From a virus: a DNA stretch of 64,000 bases. A program made the position numbers and the translations under genes. Within the stretch, counting starts at the first letter, position 1, and every line of letters starts with the position of its first letter. Below are positions 21,353 to 28,646 of this stretch, in pieces. Where the stretch lies: positions 41,066 to 105,065 of the IMG/VR virus record IMGVR_UViG_3300020122_000155; one strand, given 5' to 3'. The notes beneath the pieces are model-generated. The model was not told the DNA's origin, made no database searches, and was given only the letters and a program-made list of their open reading frames with translations.

Positions 21353-22155
21353 GCACCATCCCCGGCACTTTTGCCCAACGACCGCCGACGCCCGCGACCT
21401 CGCCCTACGGCATGAGCGAGCTTTACCTATACGGCATCTTCACCCGAGCATCGGCCAAGGCTGCGGGACTGCCAGAGAGTTGCACGCCGCCGTTCAACCC
21501 GGCACTGCCCGTCAAGAACTGGGTGGCCCTCGATGTGGACGACACGGATGTGAACTCGTTCCTGACGCTCAAGACGGTCAAGATGGGCGATGTCAGCCAA
21601 GTTGTGCTCCCGGCCAAGTTCGTCCCGTTCCTGACGCAGGCGGGGCAGGCGAGCACGCTGAACCTGCCTGATGAAGCGGCGAGTTACCCGCCGTATGTGG
21701 TTGAGCCCACCGGAGCTTATGTGAACAACGGAGGGCCTATTAATCCTGAGTATTTGGCGACTCTGGAGCAGGCGCAGGAAATGCGTAAAGCGCTTGGCGC
21801 GGAGGGTGCGGCGATTGTGGCATGGCAACCGACCGGAGGGCCGGGAGGATTCCAGATCATCTATCCAGCAGATGAGCATCGCCGCTGGCTGCAATTCACG
21901 GACGGATTCGGCCAAGTCCAGACGGTGGGCGTGATGCTCCGCGCCATGAACCAGAACGGCGTAGGCGCTCCCGGTCAGTGGGTGAACGATGGCAAGACGT
22001 GGCAGTGGCTCCCGACGCACTCAGCGCCGTCTGACCCGCCGCACGGCCCGATCTTCCCGATGCCGATGGGCAGACTGCTGCCGGAAGAGAGCATTATCAC
22101 GGAGTTCTCAATCGGCCCGATGATTTCAAACTCGAAGTTGCCGCAAGGCGTGTAA
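21349..22155 (+). CDS. Hypothetical phage protein (268 aa)
   Basis: The product is a soluble protein with no recognised family. It has a Pro-rich N-terminus, a LKTVKMGDVSQVVLPAKFVP segment, a GPGGFQIIYPADEHRRWLQF segment and a Pro-rich end (SDPPHGPIFPMPMGRLL). It might be a structural or envelope-associated protein, but it lacks a signal peptide. It is followed by the longest gene-free stretch of the rightward operon after the tRNA-like locus. Confidence 0.6.
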   Translation: MSTIPGTFAQRPPTPATSPYGMSELYLYGIFTRASAKAAGLPESCTPPFNPALPVKNWVALDVDDTDVNSFLTLKTVKMGDVSQVVLPAKFVPFLTQAGQASTLNLPDEAASYPPYVVEPTGAYVNNGGPINPEYLATLEQAQEMRKALGAEGAAIVAWQPTGGPGGFQIIYPADEHRRWLQFTDGFGQVQTVGVMLRAMNQNGVGAPGQWVNDGKTWQWLPTHSAPSDPPHGPIFPMPMGRLLPEESIITEFSIGPMISNSKLPQGV

Positions 22156-22166
22156 GAATATTTTAT

Positions 22167-22315
22167 GCTGGCGTCAATCTTGATGATGAAGGATACGGGG
22201 CGTAGCGGTGAGGTTCCTTCGAAGTCCGACGCACGCCACAGGTAAGCAGCGTCAAAGAGACTGCAAGCACCTGATGGTGGAAACCTCAGCCGGGTTAGAA
22301 CCGGCACGCCAGCCA
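22167..22315 (+). ncRNA. Structured RNA candidate with tRNA-like closing domain
   Basis: The gene-free stretch 22156-22341 folds around an 8-bp closing stem, GCTGGCGT 22167-22174 with ACGCCAGC 22306-22313, followed by CA. Two bases after the 5' strand is a hairpin ATCTT/AGGAT with an 8-base loop (22177-22194). Directly before the 3' strand is a 5-bp hairpin GCCGG/CCGGC with the 7-base loop GTTAGAA (22289-22305), like a T arm stacked on an acceptor. Between them is a 9-bp stem, 22209-22217 with 22279-22288, enclosing CAGGT/ACCTG (22239-22243 and 22268-22272). All pairs are exact apart from one bulge and one G-U. Confidence 0.5.
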
Positions 22316-22341
22316 ACCAATTTTAGTAAAGAGGAGACCAA

Positions 22342-22578
22342 ATGTTAAAAACTGACCTGATCAAAGCAAAGCAGGACGTGGAGGCGGGGAATAGCGCCAT
22401 CCAAAACGCGATCAACCGCTACGGATCACTTCTCGCGGAAGATAAGCGGCAGCAGTTCTTTGATTTCCTGCGGCTATTACAGCCGGAGTCAATGGGTGGA
22501 ACGCACGGAAACGGTGTGCTAAACGAGTTCACGGCGGCGTTGCAGACGCTGATCGACTCGACGCCGGATGGGGAGTAG
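22342..22578 (+). CDS. Small hypothetical helical protein (78 aa)
   Basis: GAGGAG at 22331-22336 precedes ATG 22342. The product is all helical (DLIKAKQDVEAGNSAIQNAI, KRQQFFDFLRLLQPES). No family was recognised. It follows the structured RNA candidate and precedes the Tad1-like gene by two bases. Confidence 0.6.
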   Translation: MLKTDLIKAKQDVEAGNSAIQNAINRYGSLLAEDKRQQFFDFLRLLQPESMGGTHGNGVLNEFTAALQTLIDSTPDGE

Positions 22579-22580
22579 CC

Positions 22581-22988
22581 ATGCGAGAACTTACAGACCA
22601 TATCGTGAGCGGCGATCAAGCTGTGCAGTTGAAGATCGAAGTTACTGACGAGCCGGGGGCTGGGGGCGCAAACCATCGATACGAAATAACGGGCTTCGAC
22701 ACCAAGCCTAATCCCTCCGCGAAGGATCGCGCTGGCTATATGTCCAGCTATTCGCGGGAGTTGGTGCTGTTTCAGAATGGCCCAATCAAAGAGGCTGGCG
22801 TAAACGGCATAACGCAAGAAGCGCTACTGGCTATTGTGATTGACCGCCTGCGGAGTTTCCAGGCTGGCCCGTTCGCTTGCCGCGAGAATGCAATCTCGTT
22901 GACCCATTGCGAGGAAGCGCTGATGTGGCTCCAGCGACGCACGGTCGCACGCATCAAGCGCGGCGTCGAAGGAACGAACGTAAAGTAG
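22581..22988 (+). CDS. Tad1-like anti-defence nucleotide sponge
   Basis: The 135-residue product matches my recollection of the Acb2/Tad1-hairpin family: DEPGAGGANHRYEITGFD in the N-terminal beta part, then LVFQNGPIKEAGVNGITQEA, LLAIVIDRLRSFQAGPFACR and EEALMWLQRRTVARIKRGVE ending GTNVK. Tad1 proteins bind and sequester gcADPR signals of Thoeris defence (and related signals of CBASS), protecting the phage. The characteristic Arg residues and FQNGPIKE loop are present. Family assignment is from memory of motifs; ligand range is unknown. Confidence 0.7.
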   Translation: MRELTDHIVSGDQAVQLKIEVTDEPGAGGANHRYEITGFDTKPNPSAKDRAGYMSSYSRELVLFQNGPIKEAGVNGITQEALLAIVIDRLRSFQAGPFACRENAISLTHCEEALMWLQRRTVARIKRGVEGTNVK

Positions 22989-23003
22989 GAGTAGAATAAC
23001 CCC

Positions 23004-23135
23004 ATGCGAACCATTCTCTTAACCCTTCTCGCGGCCTTGCTGTTGAGCGCCGCGCCGATCCACTCCCAGCGGGACATCAACCCCTGCGGTAATAACTGGC
23101 CTCCGGTTTCGCCGTGTCCGGGGAGCGGGCAGTAG
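23004..23135 (+). CDS. Tiny secreted Pro/Cys peptide (43 aa)
   Basis: The product is MRTILLTLLAALLLSAAPIH followed by a short mature part ending CGNNWPPVSPCPGSGQ. It is a clear signal peptide with a mature region of about 20 residues holding two cysteines and four prolines. There is no lipobox cysteine, so it is not a typical Rz1, although size and Pro content recall one. An AGGAG-like sequence (22986-22990) lies upstream. Confidence 0.6.
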   Translation: MRTILLTLLAALLLSAAPIHSQRDINPCGNNWPPVSPCPGSGQ

Positions 23136-23141
23136 TCACCA

Positions 23142-23279
23142 ATGATTATAAAGGGAAAACACAAGGACTATCCAAAACTGTGGATTCTGCCACGTATTGA
23201 GTCAAACCCTTTTAGTATTGGTGTTGTGTGGCTTTGGTGGGGCATAATGCTGCTTAAGGATAGCAAGGAACACAAATGA
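23142..23279 (+). CDS. Tiny membrane-associated protein (45 aa)
   Basis: The frame encodes a basic N-terminus (MIIKGKHKDYPKLWILPR) and a hydrophobic Trp-rich segment (FSIGVVWLWWGIMLL) that would insert in the membrane. Its stop overlaps the next start as ATGA. No family was recognised. It is short, so the coupling to the next gene is the main support. Confidence 0.5.
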   Translation: MIIKGKHKDYPKLWILPRIESNPFSIGVVWLWWGIMLLKDSKEHK

Positions 23280-23431
23280 AATTCCATCCCTCATCCTCAA
23301 TAGGATGTGGTTGCGATCATCCGAAGACTGACCGCGATTCGGCTGAATGGATGGTATGTGCGGTCTGGCTTGCGCTCGCCTCTTTTGGGTGGGCGCAGGT
23401 CACCACAGTTCCACCCACTAGCGCAAAATGA
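23276..23431 (+). CDS. Tiny protein with one hydrophobic segment (51 aa)
   Basis: The product has CGCDHPKTD near the N-terminus and MVCAVWLALASFGWAQV as a probable membrane segment. ATGA overlaps join it to both the preceding and following genes, which supports it despite its size. No family was recognised. Confidence 0.5.
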   Translation: MKFHPSSSIGCGCDHPKTDRDSAEWMVCAVWLALASFGWAQVTTVPPTSAK

Positions 23432-23691
23432 GACTGCATCGAGACAGCTATCACAGAGAGTTCGGCCAGCATTCCGGCATCCCGGAGTGCTGCATCGAGC
23501 ACTTCATCTCAGGAAACTACCTGGAGGGTTTCACCGAACACCTTGGCTACCGCCGATGCGATTCCTGTCGAGCCAGCGGGAGGATCGCGGAGATTCACAC
23601 TTGCTCGGAAGAATGCGCTCCGTTTTTGCGGAGCATCGGCATGAGCGAGGATGCGATTGAGGGGCACGTGTCGCGCTTGGTGTCCAAATGA
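23428..23691 (+). CDS. Cys-rich hypothetical protein (87 aa)
   Basis: The product reads IPECCIEHFISGNY, then RRCDSCRASGRI and HTCSEECAPFL: seven cysteines and several histidines, enough for two zinc sites. Similar small proteins with an ECCIEHF segment occur in phages and Actinobacteria without known function. ATGA overlaps at both ends. Confidence 0.6.
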   Translation: MRLHRDSYHREFGQHSGIPECCIEHFISGNYLEGFTEHLGYRRCDSCRASGRIAEIHTCSEECAPFLRSIGMSEDAIEGHVSRLVSK

Positions 23692-23963
23692 GACTCGCCC
23701 TGCTCGGCCTCTGGACCTCGGCGGCAATTTACGCTTGGTGGTTAATCTATCTTGAGGATGCTGACTCTGTACCTTCCTGGATTCAGCCAGTGATCGTGAT
23801 GTTAGCCGTGTCGGGAGTCGCAGCGCTCCCCTTGGTTTGGTTCTGTTTTCTTATGGACTCACTGGGAACTTCGCTTGATCCCCGCTCGCCAGCACCGCGT
23901 TCCCGCTCGTCAAGTACTGCGTCTGGAGGAGATAATCCCCTTGCCGCACATCCAGGCCGCTGA
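23688..23963 (+). CDS. Small membrane protein at the end of the rightward operon (91 aa)
   Basis: Two transmembrane helices are evident: MRLALLGLWTSAAIYAWWLI and a second around residues 31-54 (PVIVMLAVSGVAALPLVWFC). The C-terminal 35 residues are Ser/Arg/Pro-rich and lie over the 3' end of the opposing giant gene, so the real end of functional sequence may be earlier. A holin-like or envelope role is possible. No terminator separates it from the opposing operon. Confidence 0.5.
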   Translation: MRLALLGLWTSAAIYAWWLIYLEDADSVPSWIQPVIVMLAVSGVAALPLVWFCFLMDSLGTSLDPRSPAPRSRSSSTASGGDNPLAAHPGR

Positions 23964-26900
23964 GCGAACAAGGACTGCTGGTGCAGGTGATCGTCGTCTG
24001 TGCCCCGTTGGGAGCCGTGAGGATCGCCCGGAACTTCGCCGCCCCGCTCACGCCCGATAACGAGAAGCTGATCGGATAGGTCTTCAGGTTCGCGGGCTGC
24101 ACCGGGCTCAAGCACGGGAAGCTCGCGCAAGTCCTAACCGCCTGATACGCGGGCTGCGTCGAGATTCCATCCATGAGCCCGTAATACTTTGGGCTGGCGA
24201 CGTTACCAGGAACGGTCGCGTAGGACCCCGTGGGCGGATTGTAATCCGGTAATCCTCCTGAGTTCGTCCATGCCGCCCCGAATAGCGCATCCCCGAGAGT
24301 CTTGAAGCCAGTCGTACCCGACAGTCTATACGCCCACGAGACGCCCCCGGCAGCTTCCTGCGCCGTCACACGTTCGCCGTAGGGCAAATTGCCGGAGTTA
24401 CAGGGATACGGATTGGCGGATGGCGGCGAGCAGTTCACAAACCCCGCGCCCTGCCACACCCCCTGAGTCGCCGGGTTGTAGCCCACATTCGCGATCCAGT
24501 TGGCATTGTCCGAAGCGTACCCGGCCAGCAATCCCGACACCGTGTTGCTGCAATTCGTGGGCACCCCCGGCGAGGTACAAGCGGTCGCCAAGGACGCGAT
24601 GGCAAAGCCTTCGGCCTCCAGCCCGCACATAAACGGCTGGCAGCCCCAACCGATATAGGGCACATCCGCGCCGCTGTTGAAGATCGCATATCCCTTGGCT
24701 CCTCCAGTCGTGCCTGAATAGTTCGCCGCGAGGTACAGATTCGAATTCCCGGCCTTGTTGGATGCGAACGTTGCGGTGAACGTGGAGCCGGTTACCCCGG
24801 ATGCTGTGACCAACTCGGTGTTGCTCCCATCCGCGTTCTGGCTGATGAGCGACACGCCGTTGGTGATCCCGGCCATGCTCGCGGGAGTGACTGTGCGAAT
24901 GCCAGCTGTGATCGAAGCTGAAATGGTCGTTGGCGTTCCCGTTCCGAGGATCAGGTGCGTCGCGTCCTTGAACACTGGGATGTAGAACGCGGAATCCCCG
25001 ACAGCATTGTTTGCCGGTCGCGTTCCGGGAGTTGGGAACATCCAAATCGTAGAAGTTGGTCCAAAGTTTCCGAAAGTTGTGCTTGTTCCCGTCACGTTAG
25101 GCGATCCGTTCACCACGCTCACCGAGGAGCCCGAGCCCCAGGAATTGCTGGTCCAGTAGAGAATCGGGAAATATGGGAATGCCCCATCCGCAGTATCTCT
25201 GGAGTTGGTAATGGCGTTATTCGTCACGTCCACCAACGCTTGTCGGCATGTATTCGCGTAGGAGTTCGGATCAAACAAGGCACACTGCGCGACCCGGATC
25301 ATGGCATAACCGAACTCTCTTTGATCGGTGTATAGATCGGCGATCTGAGTCAATCCCGCCTGGGTCAGCTTCGCGATGTCCGTTCCGAACACGTACTCCA
25401 ACCCGGTCCAATAGGAAGGCTGTCCATCGAGCGCGCGAAGAATCACGCCGGAGAGACCCAAAAGCCGCGAGGAGACCTGTCGCCCGGTCCCGTTTATCCC
25501 CGATGGATCGATTGTGGTTGTATACTCATCTCCGAGGTTGATAGCTGGTTGCCGGAACCATCGATCAGCGCGCGCTCTTGCTTGAGTAAGATCCGCCGCA
25601 AGACCGCTCTTAAAAGCCTTGTAATAGTCACCCAAAATGTTATCGTAGTAGTTCCCGTTGTTCTGAAAACTGTTGTAAGTGGGCCATGCTTGATTGTCGA
25701 GAGCGTACTGGACCCCGGACGAGGTTGGGTATCTCCATGCGAGTCCATTGGCCTGCTCGATCACCATGGAAGTATCCGAGTTGCAGCCCAGGATATTCAG
25801 TTGGTTCCGAATCGTCGGAAATGCCGTATTGGGCGCAGGCGTTGCGCTCCACGGCATGATGGTCATGTTGTTCTGAGCGATGTTCGCCGTCGTATAAGTT
25901 CCGATCACAAACCCAAGGAGCGCGTAGGCATTGTTCGCCACGGTTTGAATGGCGAGCGATCCGCTACCTCCGGTCGTAGCAGTCCTGATCTGAACCAATA
26001 AGCCGTTATAGGTTGGTGCGGCAATCCCAGTGCCGCCAATTGCGGTTTGAATATCTGCCCCTATCTGTGCCGGATTACGTGATCCGGTCGTTAGATTTAC
26101 AGTGATCGGAGAGCCACCGTCAAAGACCAATTTGAGAACGTTGTTACTGCCCGTCACGGTGTACGTGTCGGCTGTGTGGATTCCGGCAGATATAGATGCC
26201 ACGGCTCCTGCTTGCGCTGTCGGTTCTGTTGTTCCGCAAGCGCTTGTGAGGAATGTCGTTCCGCTCCCGACAAGGACGTATGAATTTTGAGTTGCCGTAA
26301 CCGTTCCGGCTTGTGCGTAATCAAAAAATGCGATTCCGTTCTGGAAGACCGATCCGCCATTTATCGAGGAAGTCTGAAAGTCCTGTGCCCGAAGACTCTG
26401 CTGGAGTCCGTGGAGCGTGTCGAATAACGGCCAATTAGCAACGGGACTCATCCACTTCTGGAGCGGCCCAAGCATGATGTCCGTGGCGGAGTTTGCGGGC
26501 AACGCCGCGCTGTTAATGGCGATATCGTTGGCATCGGTAGCCACCGTACCCATGTGCTGAGCAAGAACTCCAGTAGTTGGCGTCGCATCCGTAACGCTGA
26601 GTTGGAGGGTATAGTCCCCGGCAGTGAGCCCGTTCACCGTCGCACTTGCGGAGGTCCGCCCGGTTACAATCGGTGGCGCGATTGGATAAGAGAGAAATTG
26701 CCAGAACTGATTGGGTATCGACGAGCTAGCATCCGCCTGAGTGAACGAGGAGGATGAAGATACGGTCTGAGGGTTTCCTGCCCTCCATGTAGTCTGGGAA
26801 AGCGTAATTACCGGAATCGGATTTTGATAAAGCGTGGTGCAATAGCTCGTAGCGGTAGACCCACACGTCCCGGACGGCGTTGATGCGTCCGACATAACCG

Positions 26901-27531
26901 CTGTCCAACCGTTCCCCGAGGCATCAGTAAACGATCCATCGAATTTCCAGTGAACAAACCATGAGCCGGAGTTCAGCGGTCCAACATCTGCCGTTGCGGG
27001 CATCCTGGAATGCGGAGGAATCAGCGTGGTCCCGAAGCGGAAAAAATGGAACCGCTGAGTGGAAGTGTTTCCATTCTGAGCTAAGTAAATTCCGGCACTG
27101 TTCGATCCGGTAAAGCTAGTATATGCCTGTGCTTCAAAAAACTGCTCGACATTGTTTATGTCCCACGCCTCGCAGTAATCGGTCTTCGCCGTGCCAACCG
27201 AACCAGTATCATCGTGCATCAGGCGGACGTAGGCATACCCGTTCACAAAGGATGCTATCGGGATGTCGCACACTCCCGGCCCCACGTCGCGAAGAAACGC
27301 GATGCGAATGTACGCGCCGCTGGAATAGTCTAGTTCTATTCCTATAGCGTTCAATTCCGCAAGCGCACCGCTTCCTGGGCTAGTGATGTCCGATAGTTCA
27401 AACTCGGCGATGATCGCCTGGGAAGTCGTCTGCGCGGTGATGGAGCCGTTTTCCACGCGCACATTGGATAGCTTAATGCCCTGTCCGGCGAAGGCTAAGG
27501 CGGAAGCCAGTAGGCCGAGTATAGTCTTCAT
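23851..27531 (-). CDS. Giant secreted fibre-like protein (1226 aa) with Sec signal
   Basis: The product starts MKTILGLLASALAFAGQG, a standard Sec signal. The mature protein is rich in Ser/Thr/Gly/Ala with a LamG-like segment (WFVHWKFDGSFTDASGNGW), a middle region with helical, aromatic sequences (YYDNILGDYYKAFKSGLAAD, RADRWFRQPAINLGDEYT) that looks like an alpha/alpha-toroid of a carbohydrate-active enzyme, and a C-terminal Ig-like domain (YPISFSLSGVSGAAKFRAIL). It is the last gene of the leftward late operon and starts in an ATGA overlap. Function unknown; secreted or virion-surface carbohydrate binding is the leading idea. Confidence 0.7.
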   Translation of the reverse strand: MKTILGLLASALAFAGQGIKLSNVRVENGSITAQTTSQAIIAEFELSDITSPGSGALAELNAIGIELDYSSGAYIRIAFLRDVGPGVCDIPIASFVNGYAYVRLMHDDTGSVGTAKTDYCEAWDINNVEQFFEAQAYTSFTGSNSAGIYLAQNGNTSTQRFHFFRFGTTLIPPHSRMPATADVGPLNSGSWFVHWKFDGSFTDASGNGWTAVMSDASTPSGTCGSTATSYCTTLYQNPIPVITLSQTTWRAGNPQTVSSSSSFTQADASSSIPNQFWQFLSYPIAPPIVTGRTSASATVNGLTAGDYTLQLSVTDATPTTGVLAQHMGTVATDANDIAINSAALPANSATDIMLGPLQKWMSPVANWPLFDTLHGLQQSLRAQDFQTSSINGGSVFQNGIAFFDYAQAGTVTATQNSYVLVGSGTTFLTSACGTTEPTAQAGAVASISAGIHTADTYTVTGSNNVLKLVFDGGSPITVNLTTGSRNPAQIGADIQTAIGGTGIAAPTYNGLLVQIRTATTGGSGSLAIQTVANNAYALLGFVIGTYTTANIAQNNMTIMPWSATPAPNTAFPTIRNQLNILGCNSDTSMVIEQANGLAWRYPTSSGVQYALDNQAWPTYNSFQNNGNYYDNILGDYYKAFKSGLAADLTQARARADRWFRQPAINLGDEYTTTIDPSGINGTGRQVSSRLLGLSGVILRALDGQPSYWTGLEYVFGTDIAKLTQAGLTQIADLYTDQREFGYAMIRVAQCALFDPNSYANTCRQALVDVTNNAITNSRDTADGAFPYFPILYWTSNSWGSGSSVSVVNGSPNVTGTSTTFGNFGPTSTIWMFPTPGTRPANNAVGDSAFYIPVFKDATHLILGTGTPTTISASITAGIRTVTPASMAGITNGVSLISQNADGSNTELVTASGVTGSTFTATFASNKAGNSNLYLAANYSGTTGGAKGYAIFNSGADVPYIGWGCQPFMCGLEAEGFAIASLATACTSPGVPTNCSNTVSGLLAGYASDNANWIANVGYNPATQGVWQGAGFVNCSPPSANPYPCNSGNLPYGERVTAQEAAGGVSWAYRLSGTTGFKTLGDALFGAAWTNSGGLPDYNPPTGSYATVPGNVASPKYYGLMDGISTQPAYQAVRTCASFPCLSPVQPANLKTYPISFSLSGVSGAAKFRAILTAPNGAQTTITCTSSPCSLSGLDVRQGDYLLQTQYLTSGNAVLASGDQAKFPVSP

Positions 27532-28643
27532 AGTTGGGTCATCCTAAGATGACTGATGGGATTGTTCCCCGTCGATGAGTTGAAATCAATGCGAAATATC
27601 GTGGTAGCAAAATTGAAAGTTTGTGTCTGGTGCGATAGCGGCCAAAAGTTAACCCCGGCATTCGCAGACCATACCGAGCCCCAAGCATCTGCGAGACTAG
27701 CCGAGCCTATGGTTACTGAAATTGTGAAGAGCGCAGTGGTTGTGTCCTTTAGCGTGATGTTTGGAACTGACGGATTTGCAGGATCTCCAAAGGCTCCATC
27801 GATTTTCCAATATCCAGCGGCGGGTAAATCACAACGCCACGTTGCGGTAGTGCTGGCTGCAAGGTAACTCATACCTTGCAGCCGGTTGTCGCCACTGAGG
27901 TTATTGGCTCGATTTACAGAGGCTACCGATGCTCCGCCCGTTTCCCATCCGCATACCATCGACTGATTATTGGCATTTGTGAATATGTGAGGATAGGCCA
28001 TTGTTCCCAGGGTAGTTTGGTCTGTAGCATAGACCGCAAAGCCCTCTTCTCTAACAGTTCCTCCGGGTCCTCCTCCGAGGGTCGCGCTGGAACGGAAGTC
28101 GAACCCAAAGTCCAACTTTGTTCCACCCACGCTTCCATTGGAAGCCGCCGTGATCCGGCCTTTGGCGTCCACTGTCAGGTTGGTGCTGGTATAACTCCCT
28201 GGAGTAACAGCAGTGTTCGCCAGCGTAATCGCCTGCGATCCACTGCCGGGTCCTGCCGTAGCGTCTCCAGTAAGCTGAGTGATCCCGCTGCCACTCGTCT
28301 GCGGGTTTTGAAGCTGGAATTGAGTGCCATCTGGGATGACGCACATCCATGTACTCGCCTTGATATCATTAGCGACTAGCGCGACCGTTCCATTTTTAGT
28401 GATAGCAGTAGCCGTCAACGTCCCGTTTGGGGTCGTAATGGCCAAAGTTGGAGCCGCTCCCGTATTCGCTGCGCTTGCCTTCCAGCACACTTGCGGTTGG
28501 CCGGATGACAGCGAATAAGGCTGCGTGATGGTTACAGTCTGCGCTTGAGCGGTGCCGCCACCTGTGCCATAGAAAGAAATTAGGCCGGGAGTGGATTGTG
28601 CTAACGCCAACGACGAAGCGATCAAAAAGAGTATGGTCTTCAT
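27528..28643 (-). CDS. Secreted tail-fibre-like protein (371 aa) with Sec signal
   Basis: The signal is MKTILFLIASSLALAQ, nearly the same as that of the next protein. The mature part contains GITQLTGDATAGPGSGSQAI and NLTVDAKGRITAASNG, phrases typical of phage tail-fibre stalk repeats, followed by a C-terminal beta-rich domain ending NPISHLRMTQL. The combination of a fibre stalk and an export signal is unusual. ATGA overlap to the following gene. Confidence 0.75.
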   Translation of the reverse strand: MKTILFLIASSLALAQSTPGLISFYGTGGGTAQAQTVTITQPYSLSSGQPQVCWKASAANTGAAPTLAITTPNGTLTATAITKNGTVALVANDIKASTWMCVIPDGTQFQLQNPQTSGSGITQLTGDATAGPGSGSQAITLANTAVTPGSYTSTNLTVDAKGRITAASNGSVGGTKLDFGFDFRSSATLGGGPGGTVREEGFAVYATDQTTLGTMAYPHIFTNANNQSMVCGWETGGASVASVNRANNLSGDNRLQGMSYLAASTTATWRCDLPAAGYWKIDGAFGDPANPSVPNITLKDTTTALFTISVTIGSASLADAWGSVWSANAGVNFWPLSHQTQTFNFATTIFRIDFNSSTGNNPISHLRMTQL

Positions 28644-28646
28644 AAA

